Counted from the stretch's first letter, positions 34,215 to 43,767 are shown. The stretch is DNA of 64,000 bases from an uncultured bacterium (GCA_943788935.1 CALSSE010000007.1:62001-126000), one strand, 5' to 3'. Program-made: numbers and translations. Notes: generated by a model from the sequence alone, not told the origin.

Positions 34215-36641
34215 ATGAGCCCGATTGAAGATGACTTGTTGATCGTTAATCGAATCCTTCATCATCGACTCCAACGAGATGATATTCAAGAGATTCTCAG
34301 TCAACTGAGTGACCGAGATCAAGTGGCTTTTGCTGAGAAAGTGGGAAGAGTTCTTAATCGTACGTCTGCCCTCCTCGAGGTCTCGCGAAAAGTCACAGAA
34401 GACCTCTCTCTCGATAAGATGCTCCCCAAGATGGTGGAGGTAATCTCTGACTTTATTGAGGCGGAGCGAGCGACGGTGTTCCTTCATGATCAAGCTCATA
34501 AAGAGCTCTTCTCACGAGTCGCTCAAGGAGAGTTGAATTTTGAGATCAGGCTCTCAGATGAGAGCGGCCTAGTGGGAGATTGTTTTCATCGAGGGGAATC
34601 ATTCATCGTCAATGACCCCTACAGTGATCCACGTTTTAATGCAGAGACTGACCTGAAGTCAGGCTTTAGGACTCGAAGCGTCCTCTGCTCTCCGATCATT
34701 CATAAAGGGGGGGTGATTGGAGTCTTACAAGTCTTAAATCGCCGATCAGGTCAATTTGACCAGGCGGATGTAATGACCCTAGAAGCGATTGCTCAGCACG
34801 CGAGTTTGGGGTTTGAGAACGCTAGATTGTATGATCAAGTCAACCGAGCGCGCTCTAAAGAACAGCGCCTCTTTGATGTGACCACAGCGCTCTCTCAAGA
34901 GCTTCAACTTAAACCTCTCTTGATCAAGGTGATGGAGGCGGTCACCTCCTTTCTTGACGCTGATCGGAGCACGCTCTTTCTATACGATGAGAAGAGCGGA
35001 GAGCTGTGGTCGCAAGTCGCTCAGGGGACAAGTGAGATCCGCTTCCAATCTCATTTAGGGATTGCAGGATCTGTTTTCATGACCGGTGAGGTTGTTAATA
35101 TCTCTGACGCCTATCAAGATGATCGCTTTAATCCCTCTTTTGATCAGAAGACAGGTTATCTCACCAGGTCTATTCTGTGCATACCAATCATGAATAAGGC
35201 GAGCGCTCGTTTGGGAGTGATTCAGGTGATAAATAAGAATGAGGGAACATTCACTTCTGCAGATGAACGCTCATTGAGAGCCTTTGCTGCTCAGGCCTCG
35301 ATCGCCATTGAAAACGCTCAGCTGTTTGAACAAGTTATGGCAGTAAAACGTTATAATGAAGCGGTGCTTGAGTCTATGTCGAATGGGGTATTAACCCTTG
35401 ACCCAAGGGGGAGAGTAGTGACCGCTAACCGGTCGATGACCGCTCTCCTTGGAGGAGAGGCTGTGGTCAGCGCTATCAAGTCACAGGATGTGAAATACTC
35501 TTTTATGGAACTGTGCCAAGCACATATTCCATGGCTCGCTCAACTCATCACTGAAGTTCAAGAACGGGGCGTAAATAGGGACGATGAGGAACACATTAAT
35601 TCCTTTGATCGATCGCTTGATCTGGACTCATTAATCTCATCATTACCCCTCGAGGACATCCCTAAAGTGGAGAAGCGATCAGTGAATATCACCGCGATGC
35701 CATTGGTGAGCAGCTCTAGTTCAGAGAGTGGAACTTTGCTCCTCTTTGAAGATATGTCTAATGAGAAGCGGATGAGGAGCACTATGAGTCGCTATCTCCC
35801 ATCAGAGGTTGCTGATCAGCTACTCCGTGATGGAGGGGAGGCTCTAGGAGGGAGTTTGCAAGAGGCAACAGTACTCTTTTCCGATATTAGGAGCTTCACG
35901 ACGATATCTGAAAAGATAGGCGCTCAAGAGACGGTTCAGATGTTGAATGATTATTTTGGGGTTATGGTGGATGTCATCTCTGACCACCATGGGATCCTTG
36001 ATAAGTTTATCGGTGATGCGATTATGGCGGTTTTTGGGGCGCCATTACCAAGTGAGCATGACGCAGATAATGCGGTGACAGCAGCAGTAGAAATGTTGAG
36101 AGCCCTCGACCGGTTAAATGATCAACGCGCGGTGGTGAACAAACCGAAGATTAGGATCGGGATTGGGCTGAATACTGGTGAGGTCCTCTCGGGAAATATC
36201 GGCTCTAGTAAGCGCATGGACTACACTGTAATCGGCGATGCTGTCAATCTAGCAGCTCGCCTTGAGAGCGCTACAAAGGGGTATAGAGCCCAATTACTTA
36301 TCAGTGAGTTCACCGCGTCTAAAATCAAGCGTTCTCATGAACTTCGAGAGGTCGACCTATTGCGAGTCAAGGGCAAACAACAGCCGGTGAGGGTCTATGA
36401 AGTGGTCACCCATACTCTTGAGCGGGTACCTCAAATGAGTGATCTCTTCGCTCATTATGAAGAGGGCTTACTCCGCTATCGTAGAGGAGATTGGAGTGGG
36501 GCGAGAGATCGTTTCTTGAAGGCGAGTAATGGTCCATTCATTGATCCACTCTCCCAACGATATGTCGAGCGCTGCGAGTACTTTATAGCTCAGCCTCCCT
36601 CAATCGATTGGGATGGGGTCTGGGTGATGCAGAGTAAATAG
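34215..36641 (+). CDS. GAF-GAF class III adenylate/guanylate cyclase
   Basis: The protein makes cAMP (or cGMP) in response to a small ligand. Two GAF domains lie near residues 70-200 and 225-370, then a PAS-like segment (NEAVLESMSNGVLTLDPRG) near 385-520, then the catalytic domain near 570-740. Catalytic features are VLFSDIRSFTT (metal Asp), LDKFIGDAIMAVFGAPL (Lys and second metal Asp) and MDYTVIGDAVNLAARLE. The architecture is like cyanobacterial CyaB-type cyclases, whose GAF domains bind cyclic nucleotides; whether these GAF domains do so is unclear, since the NKFDE motif is only partly visible. No signal peptide or membrane span is seen. The start has TAGGAG eight bases upstream. Confidence 0.92.
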   Translation: MSPIEDDLLIVNRILHHRLQRDDIQEILSQLSDRDQVAFAEKVGRVLNRTSALLEVSRKVTEDLSLDKMLPKMVEVISDFIEAERATVFLHDQAHKELFSRVAQGELNFEIRLSDESGLVGDCFHRGESFIVNDPYSDPRFNAETDLKSGFRTRSVLCSPIIHKGGVIGVLQVLNRRSGQFDQADVMTLEAIAQHASLGFENARLYDQVNRARSKEQRLFDVTTALSQELQLKPLLIKVMEAVTSFLDADRSTLFLYDEKSGELWSQVAQGTSEIRFQSHLGIAGSVFMTGEVVNISDAYQDDRFNPSFDQKTGYLTRSILCIPIMNKASARLGVIQVINKNEGTFTSADERSLRAFAAQASIAIENAQLFEQVMAVKRYNEAVLESMSNGVLTLDPRGRVVTANRSMTALLGGEAVVSAIKSQDVKYSFMELCQAHIPWLAQLITEVQERGVNRDDEEHINSFDRSLDLDSLISSLPLEDIPKVEKRSVNITAMPLVSSSSSESGTLLLFEDMSNEKRMRSTMSRYLPSEVADQLLRDGGEALGGSLQEATVLFSDIRSFTTISEKIGAQETVQMLNDYFGVMVDVISDHHGILDKFIGDAIMAVFGAPLPSEHDADNAVTAAVEMLRALDRLNDQRAVVNKPKIRIGIGLNTGEVLSGNIGSSKRMDYTVIGDAVNLAARLESATKGYRAQLLISEFTASKIKRSHELREVDLLRVKGKQQPVRVYEVVTHTLERVPQMSDLFAHYEEGLLRYRRGDWSGARDRFLKASNGPFIDPLSQRYVERCEYFIAQPPSIDWDGVWVMQSK

Positions 36642-36785
36642 CCCCCCATTAACGTCGCATACTCTTTGTGGATACCGATGAGGTCTTGGAGGCAGTACTC
36701 TATTTTAAACTCTTATCGTTAGAGCCTAGTCATTAGCCATAAATAAGTGTATATGGCCTGCATTTATGAGCAAAGGGGTGGAGTT

Positions 36786-38435
36786 ATGATTGACTTGTTT
36801 TCATCTTCTCACGATCGAATTTCCTTCGATCTATCCCCTGATTTTATGTCTCAGGTAGAGGAGAGGGCCAGTCGACTGAATACTCGGGTATGTGTGGGCA
36901 TTGACCCTCACCCAGAGTTTGTGAGCGACGTTGGCTCGCTAGAGAAGTGGTGTATACATCTCGCCAAACAGACAGCTCCTTTCGCTGCTTGTTTTAAGCT
37001 TAATATCGCTTTCTTTGAATCTTTTGGCGCCGAGGGGATGCGAGTACTAGAGAGGGTTCAGAGTCAGATTTCTCCCCTCGCCCCTCTGCTCCTCGATGCT
37101 AAGAGAGGCGATATCAGCAGTACAGCTGATGCTTACGCTACCGCTGCCTTTGAACATTGGGGAGCGCAGGGGTTGACCGTTAGCCCTTACCTCGGTCTCG
37201 ACAGTATAGAGCCCTATCTAAAATATCCACAGTCAGGTCTATTTGTGCTCTGCCATACCTCTAACCCCAGCGCCGCGAGCGTTCAGAGACATGGAGAGAG
37301 GTTTCAGGACACTGAGCGGGAGAGTGGTAAGGAGCCTAAGAGCGGTCAGGCCTTATATGAGCGAATCGTGGAGATTCTTAATGAACACCCTGAGCGAGAG
37401 AGGGTGGGTTTTGTTGTTGGTGCGACACAGCCGGAGGCGGTGAGAGTGGTTCGTGCTATAGCCCCTAAGTCTTGGTTATTATGCCCTGGAGTGGGCGCTC
37501 AAGGTGGAGATGTGAACAGGCTTATCTCCGAGGGGTGGGGGGAGACAGGTCGGGTCTTAGTCGCGTCTTCAAGGGCGATCGCTCGCGCTCATTCCCCTGC
37601 TGAGGCGGCTAAGCAGCTCCGCGATCAGATTCGACAGGCAGCCACAGACTATCTAGCCGCTTTAACATCAGCCACAGACTATCTAGCCGCTTCAACATCA
37701 GCCACAGGACCTGATATGGTGTTAAAGTCAGAGGTCTCAGCCCGACCCATAATAAAGACCCCCTCTAACGCGATGAATCACTCGCCAAAGAATGATGAGA
37801 GTGATGAGAGTGATGATATCACTCATCGTTTAGCTAAGAGCCTACTCGAGGCGGGATGTGTCTTATTTGGAGACTTTACTTTGAAGTCGGGGCTTCAATC
37901 ACCGATCTATTTTGATCTGAGACGGTTAACGGGTCACTTAGAGGCATTTACACTCGCTATAACCGCTTATCATCACCGCTTTGAGTCGCTTGTAGATCGT
38001 CATCATTTTGATGCTTTAGCAGCTTTACCATTGGCTGGTTTACCGCTTGCAACCGGCTTGGCCCTTCGGCTGAATATGCCCTTATGTTATCCACGCCCTC
38101 CCAAGGCCCATGGGACGAAAGTGAGTATTGAAGGAGGCCTCGATGAGGGAAGGCGCCTCCTTATGATTGATGACCTCGCGACTAAGGGGGTAAGCGCTAC
38201 GGAGGCTCTGATGACTCTGAGGGCAGACAATTCAGGAGCGAGACACATCGTTCATGATCTCTTGGTGCTCATCGACAGAGAGAGCGGTGCTGAGAGAGCG
38301 CTCGCTCAACATCAAGTCACCTTGCATTCAGCGCTAAAGGTGACTGATCTACTCAATATTTGGGAGTCACTTATGAGCGTACCTGCTCACCAAATTCAAG
38401 CGGCGCGTCGCTTCATCCAAGAGAGTCATAGATGA
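36786..38435 (+). CDS. pyrFE: PyrF-PyrE fusion (OMP decarboxylase / orotate phosphoribosyltransferase)
   Basis: One protein carries the last two steps of UMP synthesis. Residues 1 to about 290 are a type 2 orotidine-5'-phosphate decarboxylase (GIDPHPEF, LLDAKRGDISSTADAYA with the catalytic Asp-Lys-Asp set, LCPGVGAQGG). Residues from about 345 to 549 are orotate phosphoribosyltransferase (FTLKSGLQSPIYFDLR, KAHGTKVSIEG and the PRPP loop LMIDDLATKGVSA). The order is the reverse of the animal UMP synthase. The linker contains a 30-base tandem duplication. ATG 36786 follows AAAGGGGTGGAG; the GTG at 36747 is unlikely. The gene overlaps pyrD by ATGA. Confidence 0.93.
   Translation: MIDLFSSSHDRISFDLSPDFMSQVEERASRLNTRVCVGIDPHPEFVSDVGSLEKWCIHLAKQTAPFAACFKLNIAFFESFGAEGMRVLERVQSQISPLAPLLLDAKRGDISSTADAYATAAFEHWGAQGLTVSPYLGLDSIEPYLKYPQSGLFVLCHTSNPSAASVQRHGERFQDTERESGKEPKSGQALYERIVEILNEHPERERVGFVVGATQPEAVRVVRAIAPKSWLLCPGVGAQGGDVNRLISEGWGETGRVLVASSRAIARAHSPAEAAKQLRDQIRQAATDYLAALTSATDYLAASTSATGPDMVLKSEVSARPIIKTPSNAMNHSPKNDESDESDDITHRLAKSLLEAGCVLFGDFTLKSGLQSPIYFDLRRLTGHLEAFTLAITAYHHRFESLVDRHHFDALAALPLAGLPLATGLALRLNMPLCYPRPPKAHGTKVSIEGGLDEGRRLLMIDDLATKGVSATEALMTLRADNSGARHIVHDLLVLIDRESGAERALAQHQVTLHSALKVTDLLNIWESLMSVPAHQIQAARRFIQESHR
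37640..37699 (+). repeat. 30-base tandem duplication in the PyrF-PyrE linker
   Basis: Two copies (37640-37669 and 37670-37699, one base different) encode ATDYLAALTS and ATDYLAASTS. They fall after the decarboxylase domain, where length changes should be tolerated. Confidence 0.9.
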
Positions 38436-39553
38436 GTCATGATCGATCTCTCTATCATTTAGCTCATTATCAACCCCTAGGGTTGTATCGCTACCTACGC
38501 CCCTTGTTATTCAGTTTACCCCCTGAACGCTCTCATCAACTGAGTTTGTTAGGCCTCAACGTTATGGGGAAGTCGAGAGTAGGTAGGCTACTTTTGAGCA
38601 GTAGTTTCGCTCCTAGAGTTTCTCTCCCGGATCCGCTGAATATTGATGTCCGTCTTCCTCTCGGACTTCAATGGTCGACATCTATTGGTTTAGCTGCGGG
38701 TTATGATAAAGACGCGACTTCGCTGAGTGGCCTCGCTGCTTTGGGGTTTGGTCATATTGAAATCGGTACCATTACTCCGAAACCTCAGCCCGGTAACGAA
38801 GGCGTTAGAGTGAGACGTCTCTCCGAACGAGCAGCGCTCATAAACCGTATGGGGTTTCCGAGCGCGGGAGTGGAAGTGGTAGAGCGGAGGCTCGCTGGGT
38901 ATCGTGAGCGGGAGGGAGAACTCACTGCTCATCTCCCGATGGCTCCGAGATTAGGGATCAATATTGGAAAGAATAAGGACACCCCGAATGAGCTAGCTTA
39001 TCGTGATTATTCACTCTTGGTCGAGCGTCTTGGTCCATATGCTGATTATCTAACAGTCAATATTAGCTCTCCAAACACCCCACAGCTTAGGTCTCTGCAA
39101 GCCCTTGAGCCTTTGAGACGACTCTTAGAGCCTATAATGGAGAGTCGAGCTCAGGTCGTCTCAAGTCACGGCAAACCGCCTCCAGTTGTCATTAAGCTCT
39201 CACCAGAAGGTCAAGAGGCTCCTCTAGAAGAGACCCTTGATCTCTTCACTGAGCTCGGCGTAAATGGAGTGATTCTCGCGAACACTCGCCGGGTAGAGAG
39301 CACTGATGAGTGGGGGGTGAGCGGAGGGATGAGCGGCGCACCTCTCTTTCAGTCATGCCTAGAGCTGATCTCTCGAGCCAAACGTCATGCTCCCGAGATC
39401 ACTGTGATCGCCTCTGGCGGTGTAGGGAGCAGCTCACAGGCGCTTCGTTTACATGCGGCAGGAGCTGATCTTATTCAGATCTGGACTAGCCTCATTTATC
39501 GTGGACCTTCGATTATTCGAGCGCTCAGCTCGGAGGATGATGCTCAGAGGTAG
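38432..39553 (+). CDS. pyrD: Dihydroorotate dehydrogenase (quinone-dependent, class 2)
   Basis: PyrD oxidises dihydroorotate to orotate and passes electrons to the membrane quinone. The N-terminal helical extension (YRYLRPLLFSLPPERSHQLS) is the class 2 membrane-docking part. FMN and active-site motifs are visible: GLAAGYDKDATSL, GFGHIEIGTITPKPQPGN, INRMGFPSAG, VNISSPNTPQLR with the catalytic Ser, NGVILANT and IASGGVGSS. Length of 373 residues is normal. It is coupled to pyrFE, so steps 4, 5 and 6 of UMP synthesis are expressed together. Its end overlaps the convergent amidohydrolase gene by 10 bases. Confidence 0.94.
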   Translation: MSHDRSLYHLAHYQPLGLYRYLRPLLFSLPPERSHQLSLLGLNVMGKSRVGRLLLSSSFAPRVSLPDPLNIDVRLPLGLQWSTSIGLAAGYDKDATSLSGLAALGFGHIEIGTITPKPQPGNEGVRVRRLSERAALINRMGFPSAGVEVVERRLAGYREREGELTAHLPMAPRLGINIGKNKDTPNELAYRDYSLLVERLGPYADYLTVNISSPNTPQLRSLQALEPLRRLLEPIMESRAQVVSSHGKPPPVVIKLSPEGQEAPLEETLDLFTELGVNGVILANTRRVESTDEWGVSGGMSGAPLFQSCLELISRAKRHAPEITVIASGGVGSSSQALRLHAAGADLIQIWTSLIYRGPSIIRALSSEDDAQR

Positions 39554-40674
39554 CGTTCAGTGCTAAGAGCTCTTAAGGCGCTCAAATGGGTCTCTGACAT
39601 CTTATCGCTCGCTGACATCTCATAGCTAGTGAGCCTGGACGACTTTTGGTTTTGAAACCCCCAACGAGCGGTAGCGAGATCAGCGATCATATCCAGGTCA
39701 TAACATCGAGTCGCCTCCATCAGCAGACGAGACTCGAACCATAGGTCACCATCGACGAGTGGCATAAAGAGATCATGGATATTGTCGGCACCGAGGGCGA
39801 GCTTGACTCCGCCTTCGAGGAGTCGTTGAAGAGGAGCGATTGAATTATGGAGGGGTGCAGAGAGCTCATGAGGCTTCATGCTAATCGCCGCCGATGGGCA
39901 GATAATGATCCCCATATCTGCTTCGCGGATGAGCTCGATGACCCGATGTTGTTCGTTATAGTCTTGAGCGGCGAGAGAGATCGCGTGAATCCCCCTCACT
40001 TTACCCTCTAAGCCATGCTTAATCGTGGCTCGCGCTAAAAGCTCAGTCTCTCTCTCATTGGGTTGATTCTCTTGATCGATATGGACATCGATTGGCTTAT
40101 CAAGGTCCTTAGCGAGGTTCATAATAAAGTCGAGGTGTCGTTCAGGATAGGGTCGGTCTCTGGAAGGCAGGCCTCCAATGATATCAGCGAGCTCACAGGC
40201 CGCGACAAAGGAACGTTGGGCCTCGGGATCTAAAACGCCTTCAAGAGGTTGAATCGCGAATTCTAGATGGATGTGATGACGATAAGCCTCCCTAACCTCT
40301 AGAGCGACTTTTAAAGGGAGGAGACCTACTAGAGCATCCGCGTCGATAAAGCTGCGACAATGAGTCACTCCTTGGGCGATCATGCACTCAACCCCTCGAC
40401 TGATTCGATGGTAGAGGTCTTCATAGCTGTACCCCGCTTTGAGCTGACGGTAGAGCCTCCATTTGTCTTGCATATCCCTTTGACTGAGCTTGAGGTTATC
40501 TTCATTGATGAGATAGGCTTTATCAAAATGAGCGTGATGACAGGTGAATCCGCCTCGGTCACGTATTTTGGACATAAAGACTCGTTTCATATCCCAAGGC
40601 GCTTGATCAGGAGCAATCGAGAGCATCGAGGGGGGGCTGACTTGAGTCCGTAAAAAAATAGAGTCGGTGGTCAT
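39544..40674 (-). CDS. Amidohydrolase of the cytosine deaminase-like group
   Basis: This is a metal-dependent hydrolase of the amidohydrolase superfamily. Visible sites are the HxH motif in CHHAHFDKAYL, the later metal His in DVHIDQENQP, the His in RGIHAISLAA, and the Asp in ALGADNIHDLF. The set resembles cytosine deaminase and related deaminases, but the catalytic Glu expected in HCDE is Gln here (HIDQ), so the chemistry may differ. The ATG at 40674 has CAGGAG upstream. It is convergent with pyrD; a pyrimidine-related substrate is possible but not shown. Confidence 0.8.
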   Translation of the reverse strand: MTTDSIFLRTQVSPPSMLSIAPDQAPWDMKRVFMSKIRDRGGFTCHHAHFDKAYLINEDNLKLSQRDMQDKWRLYRQLKAGYSYEDLYHRISRGVECMIAQGVTHCRSFIDADALVGLLPLKVALEVREAYRHHIHLEFAIQPLEGVLDPEAQRSFVAACELADIIGGLPSRDRPYPERHLDFIMNLAKDLDKPIDVHIDQENQPNERETELLARATIKHGLEGKVRGIHAISLAAQDYNEQHRVIELIREADMGIIICPSAAISMKPHELSAPLHNSIAPLQRLLEGGVKLALGADNIHDLFMPLVDGDLWFESRLLMEATRCYDLDMIADLATARWGFQNQKSSRLTSYEMSASDKMSETHLSALRALSTERYL

Positions 40675-40806
40675 AGAGTTACTCCTGAGTTAATAGTAAA
40701 GACATGGATTGGGAGGTGAAAACGCCTAAGTCGTCTCTCGATGAGAGCTCGATGATCTGAGGTCGACAAGCCCAGTGGTCGATCAAAAATAATAAGATGA
40801 AAAGGA

Positions 40807-40835
40807 GCTGCTCTCTCTGTAAAAGGGAAAGCAGC
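40807..40835. other. Imperfect 12-base-pair hairpin
   Basis: GCTGCTCTCTCT pairs with AGGGAAAGCAGC (one C-A mismatch and one wobble pair) around a 5-base loop. On the minus strand it is followed by TCCTTTTC, about 130 bases before the amidohydrolase start, so it could be a leader attenuator; this is weakly supported. Confidence 0.35.
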
Positions 40836-40893
40836 GAACTTCATCTCTCAAACATCCATTGAGATATAGTTTCTGATGGGCACTGTTGACTGA

Positions 40894-40960
40894 GGACAAC
40901 GAGGAACCGCTTCGGAGCTCTGGTGCTCTGCATATAAGTGAAGCGATGATGTGGTTGTCC
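40894..40960. ncRNA. Candidate structured RNA (nested stems)
   Basis: GGACAAC (40894-40900) pairs with GTTGTCC (40954-40960). Inside it CGCTTC (40908-40913) pairs with GAAGCG (40940-40945), and inside that GAGC (40915) pairs with GCTC (40925). Three nested stems in 67 bases of noncoding sequence suggest an RNA element or a structured leader. I do not recognise a known family, and chance cannot be excluded. Confidence 0.25.
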
Positions 40961-41137
40961 GCTTGACATAAAACCTCGGGGGACTTTTGTAGCGAGATAT
41001 CCCTAAACGGGGTGTGGTTAATATATACTGTGATCTTGAGTCAAATTATTTTTAATAAATAATGACCTTAATGACATCTTGCCCTATGGAGCATTAGGAT
41101 TAAGAAGATAACCCTGAATAACCTTCAAGGAGAGCAG

Positions 41138-41842
41138 ATGTCCGAAAGCGCTTTAAGAATACTCGTCATCGAGGATGAGCCAGATTTAGCGCTCACCCTT
41201 TGCTATAATCTTCAGAAAGCAGGCTACGAGGTGGCGACTGAGCCCACCGGGCGTGAGGGTCTCATTAAGGCGGAGAGCTTTCATCCTAATCTTGTTTTAC
41301 TAGATTTAATGCTTCCCGATACCTCAGGATTTGAAGTCTGCCGAGCGCTTAAGACAAATGAGATGACTTGCTCGGCTCCAGTAGTCATGCTCACCGCTCG
41401 CGGAGAAGAGGTAGATCGAGTACGTGGCTTTGAGGTAGGCGCTGAAGATTATGTGTTGAAGCCGTTTAGTGTCAAAGAGCTCTTGTTACGTATCAAAGTC
41501 ATATTACGACGAACGTCTTCATCGATGAGTGAAGACTCTTCTGAAATTAAGTTTGGCTCACTTCGGATCAATCAAGAGAGCCATCAAGTCTGGGTCGAGC
41601 ATGAGGAGATCGCGTTGACCATATTAGAGTTTAGACTCATTTGTAAGTTCGTTTTACAGAAGGGAAAGACTCAGTCTAGATCAGCATTACTCAGCGAGGT
41701 ATGGGGGACGAGCGGAGAGCTGACCACTCGAACAGTGGATACTCATGTAAAGCGGCTTCGGGATAAGTTAAAAGGAGCGGGTAAATATATTCAGACGATT
41801 CGTGGTGTCGGCTATCGCTGTCAGCAGACCCCCGACGCATGA
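41138..41842 (+). CDS. OmpR/PhoB-family response regulator
   Basis: The receiver domain has the acidic pair Glu12-Asp13, phospho-accepting Asp56 in LVLLDLMLPD, the switch Thr in VMLTARG and the conserved Lys in VLKPFSVKEL. The C-terminal winged helix matches PhoB-type DNA binding (LTILEFRLI, TRTVDTHVKRLRDKL, IQTIRGVGYR). It should be phosphorylated by the kinase encoded next, with which it overlaps by ATGA. The target genes are unknown; a phosphate-type role is possible because the pair is like PhoB/PhoR, but no pst or phoU gene is present. AAGGAGAG precedes the start. Confidence 0.93.
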   Translation: MSESALRILVIEDEPDLALTLCYNLQKAGYEVATEPTGREGLIKAESFHPNLVLLDLMLPDTSGFEVCRALKTNEMTCSAPVVMLTARGEEVDRVRGFEVGAEDYVLKPFSVKELLLRIKVILRRTSSSMSEDSSEIKFGSLRINQESHQVWVEHEEIALTILEFRLICKFVLQKGKTQSRSALLSEVWGTSGELTTRTVDTHVKRLRDKLKGAGKYIQTIRGVGYRCQQTPDA

Positions 41843-43767
41843 GTAATACACCTTTACCTTCTGCTGCTTCGATGACTTCAATAAGTGGTGGCTCTAAGCC
41901 TCATTGGCGTCCTCATCTAAGCGTACGTGGTCGCTTCTTTTCAACGATGATCGCACTGATCATCCTTATTGAGCTTGTTAGTGGCCTAGTTTTCCATCAA
42001 CACCTCTCTCGATGGCTCAGTGAGCAGACCATTAGGCAAAGCGCAGAAGCGAGCGAGGTGATCGCTCAGCAGCTGATCGAGATCGGCTCGACCTCGCGTT
42101 TCGACTCAACCTCTGAGAGCCATCAGCCAGAGAGCCATCAGCCAGTATTTGAGCGAATCCTCCAAGGAGAGAACTCTTGGCTAAGGCGTGTTTCAAAGAC
42201 TCTAGATACGCGTTTAACAGTGATCTCGAAGAGAGGAACAGTGATCTTCGATAGCGTATCCTCCCCTAACCCCTCTTATTCACCTGCGTTATCTGAGCAA
42301 ATGCCGGAGATCACTAGCGCTTTAGAGGGAGAACTAGGAATCTCAAGACGATCCACCGTGAGGGGAGAGCCTGATCTGATCTTTGTGGCTACTCCTATGG
42401 TGAACATTAAGGGAGACGTCATCGGCGTGGTCAGACTCGCTAAGAGTTCGAGATCAATAGAGGCTCAACTCAATTATCTTGACCGAGTGATTCTATTTGT
42501 TTTTGGTTTATCGCTCGCTCTCGCGCTATTGGTCAGTGGTTGGGCCGCTCGACTACTTTCTCAGACGCTCCAACGCTTGGTGGATCTCGCCCGTGATCTC
42601 TCAGAGGGAGAGTCGAATCAAGAGATTGATCTCACCCATCAAAGCGCCCCTGATGAGTATCGTACACTCGCTCGTTCTCTCACTAAACTCGCCACTCAAA
42701 TAGAAGACCAAGTTGGGCGGCTCGCCGATAGCCGTAATCGCTTTGAGGCAGTTCTCGACTCTATGAGAGAGGGAGTGATCGCGCTCGATGAAGAATATCA
42801 AGTCAGCTTCGCTAACCAGAGCGCTTGTAAGCTATTAGGGTGGCAGACCCCACCGCTATCTCTACATATCGATGAGTGCATTGGAGAGGAGTCTCTCACT
42901 CTCTTTCTTCGGGAGCAGATCGCTGAAGAAGCGCCATGGGTAGAGCTTGAGTTTCATGGCAGGCGAATCGTTCTGGCTCGCCTTACTCCTCAATCTAAGA
43001 GAGATGAAGCGGTGTTGGTGCTCAATGACATAACCGCTTTGAAAAGACTAGAGGCGGTTCGAAAGGATTTCGTGGCGAACGTCTCTCATGAACTGAGGAC
43101 ACCTACTACTGTGATTCAAGCGAACGCTGAGACTTTACTTGATGGAGCGATAGAGGATCCACAAATCGCGAGACGATTTTTGGAGGGAATTGGGCGTAAC
43201 GCGCAGCGTTTGGCGCACCTCGTCTCAGATCTCCTAGACCTCTCTCGTATTGAGTCAGGAACTTACCAAATGAGCGCTGAATCAGTCTATCCGAGAGAGG
43301 TCGTTGGCCTAGTGGTTGATACGTTAGCCGACCAGTTAATTAAAAAACAGATTAAAGTAGAGATAGAGGTCGATGAATCTTTAGAGGTGCTGCAAGACCA
43401 AGGGGCTCTTGAGCAAGTCTTTATGAATCTTATAGAGAACGCAGTGAATTACAGTGAAGAGCGCGGTTGTGTGATTATTCGAGCGACGGAGGACTCATCT
43501 CGATTAGCGAACGATGATCAATCATTGATCCGCTTTGAAGTAATCGATGACGGACCGGGGATTTCAGAGAGACATCGTCCACGCATCTTTGAGCGCTTTT
43601 ATAGAGTAGATAAGGGACGCTCTCGTCACTTAGGAGGTACTGGCCTCGGTTTAGCCATCGTGAAACATCTCTGCCAAGTGATGGGTGGAGAAGTCGGCTT
43701 AGAGAGCGTTGAGGGAGAGGGCTGTGCATTTTGGTTCGATGTGCCCAGGAGGGCGCCTCACGCTTAG
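41839..43767 (+). CDS. PhoR-like membrane sensor histidine kinase
   Basis: Two transmembrane helices (near residues 34-56 and 215-240) enclose an extracytoplasmic sensor domain. They are followed by a HAMP segment, a PAS domain (RFEAVLDSMREGVIALDEE), and a HisKA/HATPase core. The phospho-accepting His is near residue 417 in ANVSHELRTP. ATP-binding boxes are MNLIENAVNYS, VIDDGPGIS and GGTGLGLAIVKHL. The layout is that of PhoR/WalK kinases. A short duplication (ESHQPESHQP) in the sensor domain comes from a 15-base tandem repeat. It pairs with the preceding response regulator. Confidence 0.93.
   Translation: MSNTPLPSAASMTSISGGSKPHWRPHLSVRGRFFSTMIALIILIELVSGLVFHQHLSRWLSEQTIRQSAEASEVIAQQLIEIGSTSRFDSTSESHQPESHQPVFERILQGENSWLRRVSKTLDTRLTVISKRGTVIFDSVSSPNPSYSPALSEQMPEITSALEGELGISRRSTVRGEPDLIFVATPMVNIKGDVIGVVRLAKSSRSIEAQLNYLDRVILFVFGLSLALALLVSGWAARLLSQTLQRLVDLARDLSEGESNQEIDLTHQSAPDEYRTLARSLTKLATQIEDQVGRLADSRNRFEAVLDSMREGVIALDEEYQVSFANQSACKLLGWQTPPLSLHIDECIGEESLTLFLREQIAEEAPWVELEFHGRRIVLARLTPQSKRDEAVLVLNDITALKRLEAVRKDFVANVSHELRTPTTVIQANAETLLDGAIEDPQIARRFLEGIGRNAQRLAHLVSDLLDLSRIESGTYQMSAESVYPREVVGLVVDTLADQLIKKQIKVEIEVDESLEVLQDQGALEQVFMNLIENAVNYSEERGCVIIRATEDSSRLANDDQSLIRFEVIDDGPGISERHRPRIFERFYRVDKGRSRHLGGTGLGLAIVKHLCQVMGGEVGLESVEGEGCAFWFDVPRRAPHA

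Larger units (their letters stand above)
40675..41137. other. 463-base spacer between divergent genes, with RNA-like inverted repeats
   Basis: No credible gene is seen. The spacer separates the amidohydrolase gene (minus) from the response regulator gene (plus). It holds a 12-base-pair imperfect hairpin at 40807-40835 and a nested inverted-repeat structure at 40894-40960. TATACT at 41024-41029 may be a -10 element for the regulator gene, but I see no convincing -35. Confidence 0.6.

Noticed and set aside
40807..40835. Intrinsic terminator
   Set aside because: The stem is good, but it is far from any gene end and has only a short mixed T-tract on the minus strand.
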